Assembly: GCA_963924555.1 (NCBI GenBank)
Contig: OZ004587.1
Location: 7,332,075 to 7,396,074, forward strand
Origin: Crambe crambe
Taxonomy: Eukaryota > Porifera > Demospongiae > Poecilosclerida > Crambeidae
Length of the DNA stretch: 64,000 bases
Reading direction: 5' to 3'
In this document: piece by piece, positions 34,820-44,817 of the stretch
Position numbering within the stretch: position 1 is the stretch's first letter
Layout of the letters: each line of letters begins with the position of its first letter
Notes under the pieces: model-generated
What the model was told of the DNA's origin: nothing
What the model saw: the letters and a program-made list of their open reading frames with translations, nothing else
The model's database searches: none
Position numbers and translations under genes: made by a program

Positions 34820-37100
34820 GCCAATGGTCTTGTGGAACGCTTCAACCAAACTGTACAAAATATGTTAGTGAAGTTTATTGGAGAGAAGAAAGAGTCATGG
34901 GAAGATTATTTGGACACCTGTGTGTATGCGTATAATACATCGAGGCATGAGTCATCATTGTACACATCATTTGAATTGATGTTTGGAAGAAAACCAATTA
35001 TACCAGTTGATATCAGAAATGATGGCATTGAAGTTTTACCTGAATATTCCAACATACAAACTGGTATGTTTAATGAAATGTACAATCTCGTCATTATCTT
35101 ATTGACTGTGGCTGTATATAATACAGATTTTACAGTAATCGCTGACCATCGTGCTGGGATATTTGAAAGTGCAAAAGCTAACATTCTGAAAGCACAAAAA
35201 AAGCAGAAAATAGCATATGACCGAAAGCATTCTAATCCACAAACTTTTCATTTAGGAGCATTGGTGCTAAAGAAAGACTTCACGAGGAAGAAAAGGAAAG
35301 GTGGAAAATTGGATTTCAAGTGGGTTGGACCATACAAAATTCATGCTAATCTTGGACGTGGTCTATATAAACTTCAAGATGTACATAACCCTTTGATGAT
35401 AGTCAAACGTGTAAATGGAGTACATTTAAAGAAGTATTGCATGCCACCTGATGTAAGCTGACATAATAGTAGATTATTTTACTTTATCCAACATTATTTT
35501 ATAGCTATCTTTGAGCAGCTCAGATGTCTCTTTGCAACCACCGAGTTCCAAGAGAAAAAAACGTTTAAATCCACTAGTAAGTAAATATAATTCAAAATTC
35601 ATAACTGGCAAGCTCAATAAATATAGGATTCTGAGTCTGATAGCTCAAATTTATCACTATTTATGAAGAGAAATAGAACTCTTAGCCCTCTGGTAAGTAT
35701 AGAATCTGACTTGAGTTGTTTGTTTATTTTTGTTGTTTTTTTAATTTATGGACCAATAATTGATAATGTAGCCAAGTTGCAGTGGAGAACTCTTATCAAG
35801 TCCAGAAGTTCTTAGTGGAAATCAGGTACACTGTGTGGGTGTGTGTGTGTGTGTGTGTGCTTGCATGCATGCACATGATCTTGCACTTGTTATGATCTTA
35901 TAACAGTTAACATCTGAGGAAGATTCTTTCCAATTTTCTCCACTCTCATCAAGCGCTGAAGCCCTATTCAATGGAATTAAGCTCACGGTATGTAGCTAAA
36001 TTGCTTCTGCTAAATCCATGCCAGCACTGGTTTTAATTTTTTTAGAACCCCCATTCACCACTTCCCAAAGCCGTTGTGTCATTCACTACTTCTGACTATG
36101 ACCCTGCAGTAGATAAAGGGATTTTTACAAGCACTCCAAAACCAAAACAAGAGCTCTATACAGATTTCTTCCCTCTCGAGTTGGAAGTGCTACCTTCTCC
36201 AGTTCACTCACCTTCTCCAGTTAATCTTTCACCGTCACCTCCCACTCATTTGCCTCCACCGTCTTCTAAATTGCTTCCGGTTCAGTTATCTCCAACATCA
36301 CCTCTTCAATCAAATCGGCTTTTTTCTGAAAGAAGGAAATTGAATCGAGCAAGGATATCTAATAGATATATGTGGATTCCAGAATTAGGCTTGAGAAAAT
36401 TTGACAAGGAAGTATTACAAAGTGAAACAGGTTGGCTTAATGACAACATAGTTGATGCTGCCCAAATTTTGCTTAAAAAAGTCTGCCCAATTCAAGGTTT
36501 GCAGAAAGTTTCACTCGGCTTGACTCTTATTTTTGAAGTTCAACACGGTGAATTTATTCAAATTCTTAATACTGGAGCTGGTCATTGGGTCACTATATCA
36601 ACTATAGGCACTGATCATCCTGTTGTCAATATTTATGATAGTGTTTATTCAACTGCATGTGATGAATTGCAACAACAGATTGCTTCTATCCTTATAACAC
36701 CGCATTCTTCAATTATTCTTCATTTTATCGATGTTAGCTTCAATCTGGATCATCTGATTGTGGCCTCTTTGCTATAGCATATGCTACGGCTCTAGTTTTT
36801 GGGGAAATGCCTCAGAATTTTTGTTTCGACCAAAAGAAAATGAGGAGTCATTTATTTAAATGCTTGGAAAATAAAAATATGACACTCTTCCCAACCCTGC
36901 GAAAACGAAGAATAAGGCAAAGTATGATAAAGGCTGTACAAGAAGTTGCTATCCATTGCTCATGCAGGATGCCTGAGATGGGAAAATTTATGATAGAATG
37001 TACCAACTGTAAACAATGGTTTCATGTTTCTTGTTATAAAAATATACCAAAGAAGGCATTTGATTCTAAGAAGTCATGGCTATGTTGTAATTGCAAATAA
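34820..37100 (+). pseudogene. Ginger-like transposon gene: integrase tail, Ulp1 protease, PHD finger
   Basis: A spliced gene lacking its 5' part. The first visible exon follows an acceptor at 34819 and starts at the last catalytic Glu of an integrase core (NGLVERFNQTVQ). It continues to a GPY/F module (FKWVGPYKIHANLGRGLYKL). Short linker exons joined by good GT..AG sites lie at about 35508-35580, 35630-35693, 35773-35825, 35907-35986 and from 36046. An Ulp1-type cysteine protease follows (His in AGHWVTIS, Asp in VNIYDSVY, Gln and Cys in QSGSSDCGLF), then a C-terminal PHD finger (CSCRMPEMGKFMIECTNC..WFHVSC). One single-base frameshift near 36740 separates His/Asp from Gln/Cys. Integrase plus GPY/F plus accessory Ulp1 and PHD domains are features I associate with Ginger DNA transposons. 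Confidence 0.75.
36076..37100 (+). pseudogene. Ulp1-like protease and PHD finger portion
   Basis: The upstream frame (36076-36777) has a Pro/Ser-rich linker (VHSPSPVNLSPSPPTHL) and then the protease N-terminal half, with ETGWLNDNIVDAAQILL typical of the substrate-groove region. The +1 frame continues from about 36740 to 37100 with the catalytic Cys and the PHD finger (Cys4-His-Cys3 pattern in the last 50 residues). The break is one base, so it could be a recent mutation or a sequence error. Apart from it the catalytic residues are all present. Confidence 0.75.
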
Positions 37101-37129
37101 CTTTTCTTGACATTTTCATCATATAACAT

Positions 37130-37385
37130 TTAACAGTATAAATTGGGGGACTAATATTGGCAGCCAAAATTGGTCCCCCTTAGAAACAGACCACAATTGG
37201 CAGCATAAGTGGTCCTTCAGGGAGGACTATTTTTGGCAGGGGGGGACCTAAATTGGCTGCCAGAATTGATCCTGGGGACTGATTTTGGCTGCCAAAATTT
37301 ATCAAGGGACCAATTCTGGCAGCCAAAAATTGTCCTGGGGGACCAGTTTATGGGGGACCAATTTTGCCATGACAGTACCGGTCGA
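37130..37385. repeat. Degenerate minisatellite, 'ggaccaattttggcagcc' theme
   Basis: At least eight imperfect copies of a roughly 30-bp theme combining 'ggaccaatt' and 'ttggcagccaaaattggtcc', in alternating orientation, so many short palindromes result. It lies between the Ginger-like gene and the hAT fragment and may be subterminal repeats of either element. Confidence 0.7.
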
Positions 37386-37408
37386 CAATTGACTCCTTAC
37401 AACTGAGC

Positions 37409-37652
37409 TCTGGAGGTGGAAGGCAAAAAGGGAGGAACTAATCGTCCATCTACTCTCGAGTCTGCTCTGAAGTCTTGCGATCCGGACTACTTTCCTAATC
37501 TCAATGCACTCCTCCGTATTGGTTGCACACTCCCTGTAACTTCATGTGAGAATGAGAGGGCTAACAGTGTCCTCAAGAATTTGAAGACATTCTTAAGAAG
37601 TACCATGGGACAGGAGAGACTTTTATCACTTTCTTTAATGCATATTCAGTAG
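37409..37652 (+). pseudogene. hAT transposase C-terminal dimerisation fragment
   Basis: About 75 codons ending in a stop resemble the hAT-family dimerisation region (PNLNALLRIGCTLPVTSCENERANSVLKNLKTFLRS..ERLLSLSLMHI). The S/C-E-R-x-x-S and L-x-x-L-x-x-x-L-R-x-x-M pattern is characteristic. The catalytic DDE part is missing, so it is a fragment. Confidence 0.8.
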
Positions 37653-37965
37653 ATAGGTTCAAAATGAAATGTAATCGAAGAATAATTTTATATTATTATT
37701 TGCTAGCACCTACAAATCAGCTTAGTGTAATCATGTTCCTTCATTCATTGCTGTTGATTTTTTCATAATTTTTTCAAGAATAAATAATAGTAAGCTTATA
37801 ATCTGTGGCTTAAACTAATTAAAGTGGGCGCTTCCAATCAAAAGTGGGCGTGGTTTTAAAATTTGCGCGCAGATATCCAAGGACCCCCCTTTCAAAATTC
37901 CTAGATCCGCCCCTGATTATAGCTACATATAGCTGCTCAGTATTGTGCTAATTGTGATCATAAAA

Positions 37966-39819
37966 ATGGAGAACTCTATTGCTCAGTCCAGCAGCAGCGG
38001 TGATGATCCAGCCACTCCTCTCAGACAGAGAGAGGACAAGGACTCTCTGAGACCAGTGCAAGGTGCAGCACGGTCACTAAGAGTTAGATATTGCAGGACT
38101 CGCAAGTGCATCACTTCTAAAGCAGCCATCATCATCCTCCTGTGGAGCCTTGCAGTGTCACTGGTCTATTCTATAGGGTTCAATCCTGACATCTATGTGC
38201 AAGTATTTTCATTTAATTCTATTTGGGGAGGACTGATTCCATATGTTGTTGTTCCTATCATCCTGTGTTTCTTTCCTTTGGCTGGATTCCTGGCAGATAC
38301 CAAATTCGGTCGTTATAAAACAGTTACTGTTAGTTTGTATATAATTATGCCACCAATGGTTTTGCTTGTAGTTGCTGAAGCATTTATGATACCATATATG
38401 ATAAGTAATGAATTTGTAACTCTCGTAGTATTATTAGTTTTTTATGTTTTAGCAGGTATTTTAGTACTTGCAGTACTTGTTATGATTGTTGGTTTTGTCG
38501 GGTTCACTGCTAATGTCATCCAGTTTGGCATGGACCAACTCTATGATTCACCGGGAGAGGACCAAAGTCTCTTCATACACTGGTTCATGTGGCTCTATTA
38601 TATCAGTGTGTTCCTCTCACAACTGGGATGGAATTTCATAGAAATTTCATCCTCTTTTATTAGAGCTGATAAACCACATGTTTATGGAGCTGTTTTGCTA
38701 TTGTTGATACCACTGCTGGTCACTGTACTTCTGATTGTGACCCTGTGTGTGGCCCATCGCAGAAGAAGATGGTTCCTGATTGAGCCTGGCAGAGTCAATC
38801 CCTATAAACTGGTTTCTAGAGTCACTAAATTTGCTTCTCAGCACAAGATTCCTGTACGTCGCAGTGCCTTCACATACTGTGAGGATGAGTTGCCTTCAGG
38901 ACTGGACCTTGGCAAGAACAAGTATGGAGGACCCTTCACCACTGAAGAGGTGGAAGATGTCAAAGCCTTTTATGGAATACTCAAAGTACTCTTCAGTTTT
39001 GGGACAGTATTTTTCTTGGATTTCATAGCAAACTCCATGCTTCCAGTGTTTGCTAAGCACGACATTCCTTACTATGGCCATTATTATGAACTATTTGATA
39101 ACAGCAGTTTTTTTTCATTCTCAGGATATAATGAAACACTGGGGCACTCTATTCTGATTGCTAATGGTCTACTCACTCCTCTCCTGATAGTGGTCTGTAT
39201 CCCTCTCTACCTCTGCCTCATCCGTCCCTTCATGTCACGTTATGTTCCAGGAATGCTGAAGAGAATGGGACTTGGCATGCTTTTGGTACTTCTCTCCCTC
39301 ATAGCCACATTTGTAATGGACACAGTGGCTCATATCAGGAATAAAGAAGCACTGTGTATGTTTAGTGACCTTTTCTCGTTTGATCACTTACCGGATCCTT
39401 CCAGTACTGATTTCTTAAACACCGCTTATCTTATAGTGCAGCATACCCTATCGGCCCTCTCCAACATGTTGATCTACATTGGTGTCTTTGAGTTCATCTG
39501 TTCTCAGAGTCCAACTTCTATGAAGGGGCTCCTTATTGGACTAGTGTATGCCATCAAAGGACTCTTCCAACTAATAGCAGCTGCTGTTACAGTTCCCTTC
39601 TATGTGCCCTGGAATGGCAAGTCAACCTTCCCCAGTTGTGGGTTCTACTTCTACCTGATGGGTCTAGTTGTTGGTGTGCCATCTCTCCTTGTGTATGTAT
39701 GGGTTGCCAGGAAATACAAGAACCGAGTGAGAGACGAACCATCACACATTCGTCAATATGCAGAAGAGTATTACTCCAACCCTCAACAGGAAGAAAATTA
39801 CGACTATCATTCTTTTTGA
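37966..39819 (+). CDS. POT/PTR2-like (SLC15-type) membrane transporter A
   Basis: An intact, intronless 617-codon gene. I chose the ATG at 37966 (MENSIAQSSSSG), which is conserved in the paralogues; a GTG 21 bases upstream extends the frame without support. A soluble Ser-rich, basic N-terminus (RSLRVRYCRTRKCITSKA) precedes about 12 hydrophobic spans. FFPLAGFLADTKFGRYKTV matches the POT loop motif after the second span. NVIQFGMDQLYDSPGEDQSL matches the family's FGADQ region. The ExxER proton-coupling motif expected in span 1 is absent. Proton-driven di/tripeptide uptake is known for the family, but the substrate here is unknown. A long soluble stretch (RRRRWFLIEPGRVNPYKLV) sits mid-protein and the tail ends NYDYHSF. 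It is plus strand, tandem with the copy at 47676. Confidence 0.85.
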   Translation: MENSIAQSSSSGDDPATPLRQREDKDSLRPVQGAARSLRVRYCRTRKCITSKAAIIILLWSLAVSLVYSIGFNPDIYVQVFSFNSIWGGLIPYVVVPIILCFFPLAGFLADTKFGRYKTVTVSLYIIMPPMVLLVVAEAFMIPYMISNEFVTLVVLLVFYVLAGILVLAVLVMIVGFVGFTANVIQFGMDQLYDSPGEDQSLFIHWFMWLYYISVFLSQLGWNFIEISSSFIRADKPHVYGAVLLLLIPLLVTVLLIVTLCVAHRRRRWFLIEPGRVNPYKLVSRVTKFASQHKIPVRRSAFTYCEDELPSGLDLGKNKYGGPFTTEEVEDVKAFYGILKVLFSFGTVFFLDFIANSMLPVFAKHDIPYYGHYYELFDNSSFFSFSGYNETLGHSILIANGLLTPLLIVVCIPLYLCLIRPFMSRYVPGMLKRMGLGMLLVLLSLIATFVMDTVAHIRNKEALCMFSDLFSFDHLPDPSSTDFLNTAYLIVQHTLSALSNMLIYIGVFEFICSQSPTSMKGLLIGLVYAIKGLFQLIAAAVTVPFYVPWNGKSTFPSCGFYFYLMGLVVGVPSLLVYVWVARKYKNRVRDEPSHIRQYAEEYYSNPQQEENYDYHSF

Positions 39820-40339
39820 AGAATCTTTTAATTTTTTAATTTTTGTAATGTGTGTTTTCTCGTAGAGCTATAGCAATTAAACAGTATCAGTTGTTGTGTT
39901 TGAAGAAAATTATGACTAATTAGCAAGACATAGCTAGCTCTACATACAATTTTTTTCGAACAAGATTGTGGTGTGTGTGTGGTCCTTAGAGGTACATATA
40001 GGTGGCCAGTAGTTATAGTATCAGTTGTTGTGTAGTATTATTGTCAATGGAAGATATTATATATAAGGACATGTTTACTTATCTATGTTATGATTATAAA
40101 GAAGTGAGTAAATTCATATAGTATAGTGTATTGCATGTGATGGTGGAACTCCAGCACATGCAGTCTAGCCATCACTAGACAAGTCTGAAGAGAGTAGGAA
40201 GGTCAGAGTAGTCAGATGGCCACTAAAAGGATGGAGTATGTATCAATAGGGTTTGTTGATTGAATAGGAAATTGATTGATGATGGGCTTATAGCTGTAGA
40301 GTTACGAAAAATTAATGATTCTGATGCCTTAGTATGATA
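39820..40339 (+). other. 3' flank of transporter A
   Basis: 39830-40060 is homologous to the flank after the remnant at 31598-32224 ('gtggtccttagaggtacata' is shared), so it is duplicated 3' UTR. The rest is unremarkable. Confidence 0.6.
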
Positions 40340-40437
40340 ATGGAGAACTCTATTGCTAAATCCAGAAGTATAGTTATTGTCTATCCACTCCTCTCATACA
40401 GAGAGAGGATAAGAGCTTTTTGAGACCAGTGCATGGT
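40340..40437 (+). pseudogene. POT-like transporter leader fragment
   Basis: It has only the first 33 or so codons (MENSIAKSRS.. to LRPVHG), with indels. The rest of the gene is missing and is replaced by a piece related to the semaphorin 3' end. Confidence 0.8.
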
Positions 40438-40480
40438 TAAATATCGTTTATACACAGGATAATTATAACAGTTATGTCTG

Positions 40481-40577
40481 ATTCCAGTGCTACCACTGCC
40501 GCCGCTGCCACTGCGAAAGGGAACAGGACTCATGCAGAACATTCCTTTATCAGAAGTTACTTACCAGAATGTGACAA
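40481..40577 (+). pseudogene. Fragment of the semaphorin 3' terminal exon
   Basis: 'aacattcctttatcagaagt' and 'tacttaccagaatgtgacaa' match, in plus orientation, the minus-strand end of the semaphorin coding region at 51120-51205 (codons for SSGVTYQNVN and upstream). The copy lies between a transporter leader fragment and a transporter tail fragment, and is inverted relative to the source gene. Confidence 0.8.
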
Positions 40578-40671
40578 AATAATATTATGATGAAAGTCAA
40601 CATAATAATAATTAAGTCTGATAATAGCTTCTCAGGTCATGGCATTATAAAGTAACCCCACCTCAGCTACT

Positions 40672-40820
40672 TATGAGTCTAGTTGTTGGTGTGCCATTTC
40701 TCCTATGTATGTGGGTTACCAGGAAATAGTTACAAAAACTGTGTGAGAAAAAAAAATTGTCAATAGCCATGCTGAATAGCCATGCTGAATAGTATTACTC
40801 CAACCCACAACAAAAGTACC
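40672..40820 (+). pseudogene. POT-like transporter tail fragment
   Basis: Reads the last segment of the transporter (SLVVGVPFLL..WVTRK..LCEKK..EYYSNPQQ) with frameshifts. It completes a nearly deleted paralogue whose leader is at 40340-40437. Confidence 0.75.
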
Positions 40821-41037
40821 TTTTGGATCCAAATATGCAAAGTAACCACTTCATAATGAACTCTATTGTGTTGTAATATATAGCTATGGGTATGCATGTT
40901 TATATTAAGAGGTGAGTGGATTTATATATAGTTACACCTTCTATGGTGTATCACGTGATCCTGAAAGTCCTACACAGTAAAGACATTATATATCTGCTCA
41001 GTAGCTAGAACTAATTGTACCAATTGTAATCATAAAA

Positions 41038-42852
41038 ATGGAGAACTCTATTGCTCTGTCCAGCAGCAGCAGTGTTTATCCAGCCACTCCTCTCATACAG
41101 AGAGAGGACAGGGACTCTCTGATACCCAGTCCAGTGCAAGGTGCAGCACGATCACTAAGAGTTAGATATCGCAGGACTCGCAAGTGCATCACTTCCAAAG
41201 CAGCCCTCATCACCCTCCTATGGAGCCTTGCAGTATCACTAGTCTATTCTATAGTGCTCAATCCTGACATCTATGTGCAAGTATTTTCACCTCTTACTAT
41301 TTGGGGAGGACTGATTCCATATGGTATTGTTCCTATTGTCCTATGCTTCTTTCCTTTGGCTGGATTCCTGGCAGATACTAAGTTTGGTCGTTATAAAACT
41401 GTTATTGTTAGTTCGTATGCCACCAATGGTTTTGCTTGTAGTTCCTGAAGGACTCATTATAGAATAGCTATATATACTGTTGTGTTGAAACTTTTAAATC
41501 ACCCGCCTGTAATGATGAAGGAATTGTTTTAGCAGGTATTTTATTACTTGTTATGATTGTTGGTTTTGTTGGGTTCACTGCTAATGTCATCCAGTTTGGC
41601 ATGGACCACAACAGGAGAAGACCAAAGTCTCTTCATACACAGGTTCATCTGGCTCTATTACATCAGTGTGTTCCTCTCACAACTGGGATGGAATCTCATA
41701 GCAAATTCATTGAATTATACTTTCAATGGAGCTGATGATGCATATATTTATGGTGTTGTTCTTGTATTGTTGATACCACTACTGGTCACTGTACTTCTTA
41801 TTGTGACCCTGTGTGTGGCCCGTCGCAGAAGAAGGTGGTTCTTGATTGAGCCTGGCAGAGTCAATCCCTATAAACTGGTCTCTAGAGTCACTAAATTCAC
41901 TTCTCAGCACAAGATTCCTGTCCGTCGCAGTGCCTTCACCTACTGTGAGGATCAGGGCTGGACCTTGGCAAGAACAAGTATGGAGGATCCTTCACCACTG
42001 AAGAGGTGGAAGATGTGAAAGCCTTTTATGGAATACTCAAAGTACTCTTCAGTTTTGGGACAGTATTTTTCTTGGATTTCATAGCAAACTCCATGCTTCC
42101 AATGTTTGCTAAGCACGATATTCCTTACTATGGCCAATATGAGCAATTTGATTACATCAGCCGTTTTTTCTTCTCAGGATTTAATGAAACACTGGGGCAC
42201 TCTATCCTGATTGCTAATGGTCTACTCTCCCCTCTCCTGATAGTGGTTTGTATCCCTCTCTATCTCTGCCTCATCCGTCCCTTCATGTCACGTTATGTTC
42301 CAGGAATGCTGAAGAGAATGGGTCTTGGCATGCTTTTGGTTCTTCTCTCCCTCATAGCCACATTTGTAATGGATACAGTGACTCATATCAGGAATAAAGA
42401 AGTATATTGTATGTTTAGTGACTTATATGAATATGTCTTCCTAAAACCTCCTTCTCCCAGCACTCCACTTATCCTATAGTGCAGCATACCCTATCGGCCC
42501 TCTCCAACATGCTGATCTACATTGGTGTCTTTGAGTTCATCTGTTCCCAGAGTCCAACTTCTATGAAGGGACTGCTTATTGGACCATCAAAGAACTCTTC
42601 CAATTAATAGCAGCTCTTGTTACAGTTCCTTTCTATGCACGCTGGAATGACAAGTCAACCTTCCCCAGTTGTGGGTTCTACTTCTACCTGATTGGTCTAG
42701 TTGTTGGTGTACCATCTCTCCTTGTGTTTGTGTGGATTGCCAGGAAATACAAGAACCGAGTGAGAGACGAGCCATCAAACGTTTGTCAATATGCTGAACA
42801 GTATTACTCCAACCCTCAACAGGAAGAAAATTATGACTATCATTCTTTTTGA
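41038..42852 (+). pseudogene. POT-like transporter pseudogene, nearly full length
   Basis: Starts MENSIALSSSSS at 41038 and ends at the stop after YDYHSF at 42850-42852, the same extent as the intact copies. Against transporter A it has several frame-breaking deletions: about 8 bases near 41419, losses near 41610 after the MDH codons, about 10 bases near 41953 (within the DELPSG equivalent), changes near 42440-42470, and about 11 bases near 42585. The open pieces 41038-41448, 41557-42018 and 42006-42479 are remnants, not separate genes. Confidence 0.9.
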
Positions 42853-42991
42853 ACGAGCTCTCTTTTATTTTTAAGTGATTTGTGTGTGTTCCTTGGTAAC
42901 TACGTAGCTATAGCTACAGCTACAATATTTAGTATCAACTGGTTTGTGTATTAAATATTATATTAGGGCATATTTACTTATGAATAGAGTG

Positions 42992-43113
42992 TTTGCATGC
43001 ATCCTTTTACCATGCCAACGGCGGCCATTTTGGTGCACAATCTCCATAGAGCGTAATACTAATTGTGCACCAAAATGGCCGCCGTTGGCATGGTAAAAGG
43101 ATGCATTGCAAAT
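42992..43113. repeat. Palindrome with 50-bp arms
   Basis: The left arm includes 'atccttttaccatgccaacg' (from 43001) and the right arm its complement to about 43112. The loop is about 18 bases (tccatagagcgtaatact). The inner 40 bases of the arms are perfect. This is a MITE or hairpin between two decayed transporter copies. Confidence 0.92.
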
Positions 43114-43173
43114 GCTTTTACCTTCTACATATGGTGTATTGCTAGCTAGTATAATAGTATTCAAAATATAAAA

Positions 43174-43493
43174 ATGGAGGAATCTATTGCTCAGTCCAGC
43201 AGCAGCAGTGTTGCCTCTCGTACAGAGAACTCTCTGAGACTGAGTCTGAGTGCAAGGTGCAGCAGTGCACGGTCACTAAGAGTTAGATATTGCAGGACTT
43301 ACAAGTGCACCACTTCTCATCATCCTTCTGCAGGGTTCCATATGAATTTGTTGTGGGTTCTACTTCTACCTGATGGGTCTAGTTGCCATATCTCCTTGTG
43401 GGTTGCCAGGAAATACAAGAACTGAGTGAGAGATGAACCATCAAAAACATTCGTCAATATGCTGAACAGTATTACTCCAACCCACAATAAGAA
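43174..43493 (+). pseudogene. POT-like transporter with large internal deletion
   Basis: The leader MEESIAQSSSSS and RSLRVRYCRTYKCTTS run directly into the C-terminal segment (LLWVLLLPDG in a shifted frame, then WVARKYKN). Nearly all membrane spans are missing. The tail 'gtattactccaacccacaa' is recognisable. Confidence 0.85.
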
Positions 43494-43609
43494 TAATTTG
43501 GTGGGGCAAAAAAATTAATTTGACCTACCATACCTTTTTTTTGCTGACCACACCCATTTTCCGGTCATATTAAACAGCTTTGTTTCCATGAAATTTTACT
43601 GGGGCAAGT

Positions 43610-43866
43610 GCCCCAGTTGCCCTAATGGTAGCTACTCCTCTGCTCTCATAGCTACAAAGAGAGGACAGGGACTCTCTGAGACCAGTGCAAGGTGCAGCAT
43701 GGTCACTAAGAATTATAGATATTGCAGGACTCACAAGTGCATCACTTTTAAGGCAGCCCTCATCATCCTCCTGTGGAGCTTTGCGGTATCAGTGGTCTAT
43801 GCTATATACTATACTCGATCCTGACATCCCAACTTCCATGGAGGGTCTGCTTATCGGACTAGTATA
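43610..43866 (+). pseudogene. POT-like transporter with large internal deletion, second copy
   Basis: Reads the leader region from 'agagaggacagggactctct', the first membrane span (AALIILLWSFAVSVVYAI) and the NPDI region, then jumps to 'cccaacttccatggagggtc', the late MKGLLIGLV segment, and stops. Some 450 codons are deleted between the two. Confidence 0.85.
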
Positions 43867-43944
43867 AGTGTGATATTGCTATATTGAAAGCTATTAGCTA
43901 TTTTCACATCATGGAATTCCATCTGAGTGATAGCTAGCTAATGG

Positions 43945-44759
43945 CCGGTGTCACAGTTTATTTTGTCGCTGGGAGATTCTGTCGCGGCGACAAAATATCC
44001 TAGGAAATTCTGTCGCGAGCGACATAATCTCCTAGGATATTTCGTCGCCGCCAGGATATATTGTCGCTGCATATAAAGTACCTATCGGAGAGGTGGCATA
44101 GCTATAATCTGATTATACAAACACAATCGGTCACCAACAAATTGCTCTCCTAGCAATAAAAGCCACTTGTTCTAAAATTAGACCTTGGAAAGAAGGCTAT
44201 TGAGACTGTGTCCTCCATCAAGTACCTAGGAATCCAACGATCTCTCCTGGGTTGGTAAGGGTCGCCGCTACGCCAGACTATCAGCATCACCCAATTGCCT
44301 TACCTGCCTCTACTATGCCATAGTAGTCCCGATCCTAGACTACGGTGCCAGTATCTGGGATCCACATCACAACAGGCTGACTAGATTATGGACTCTCTGC
44401 CACCAATTGATATAACCTTAGGTGCTCCTACCATCAAATCCAAACTCAAAGATTACCTTTGATCAGTTATTCTGAGAAGTTTTGAAGCCAATAACTTGCA
44501 CATTCCATCTTGTCTCCCCTTGCCGAAACTGTATGTCAAATCCCAAGCCACCCAATCATAATTATGACATGTAACTATTAACCAATCTTTTTCTGTTGTT
44601 TTTTTTAATTTGATTGTTTGTTTGTTGTGGTTGTTTTTTTGTTGTTTTTTTTTTAAATCTTCTCCTGGTCGCCAGGCCAGTCTGGATCCTCAGCCTGCTC
44701 TAATTGCCCCATCTTCTTTTTTTTTGTTGTTTCTTAAACGTCATCTTGTGCTGTAAATC

Positions 44760-44817
<58 letters not shown>

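Noticed and set aside
34820-37100. LTR retrotransposon (Ty3/Gypsy) origin for the integrase fragment
   Set aside because: GPY/F occurs in Gypsy integrases too, but the multi-exon structure and downstream Ulp1 and PHD domains, with no LTRs or reverse transcriptase seen, favour a Ginger-like DNA transposon.
42958-43164. Small minus-strand ORF at 43 kb
   Set aside because: It lies across a palindrome and has no similarity or context for a gene.
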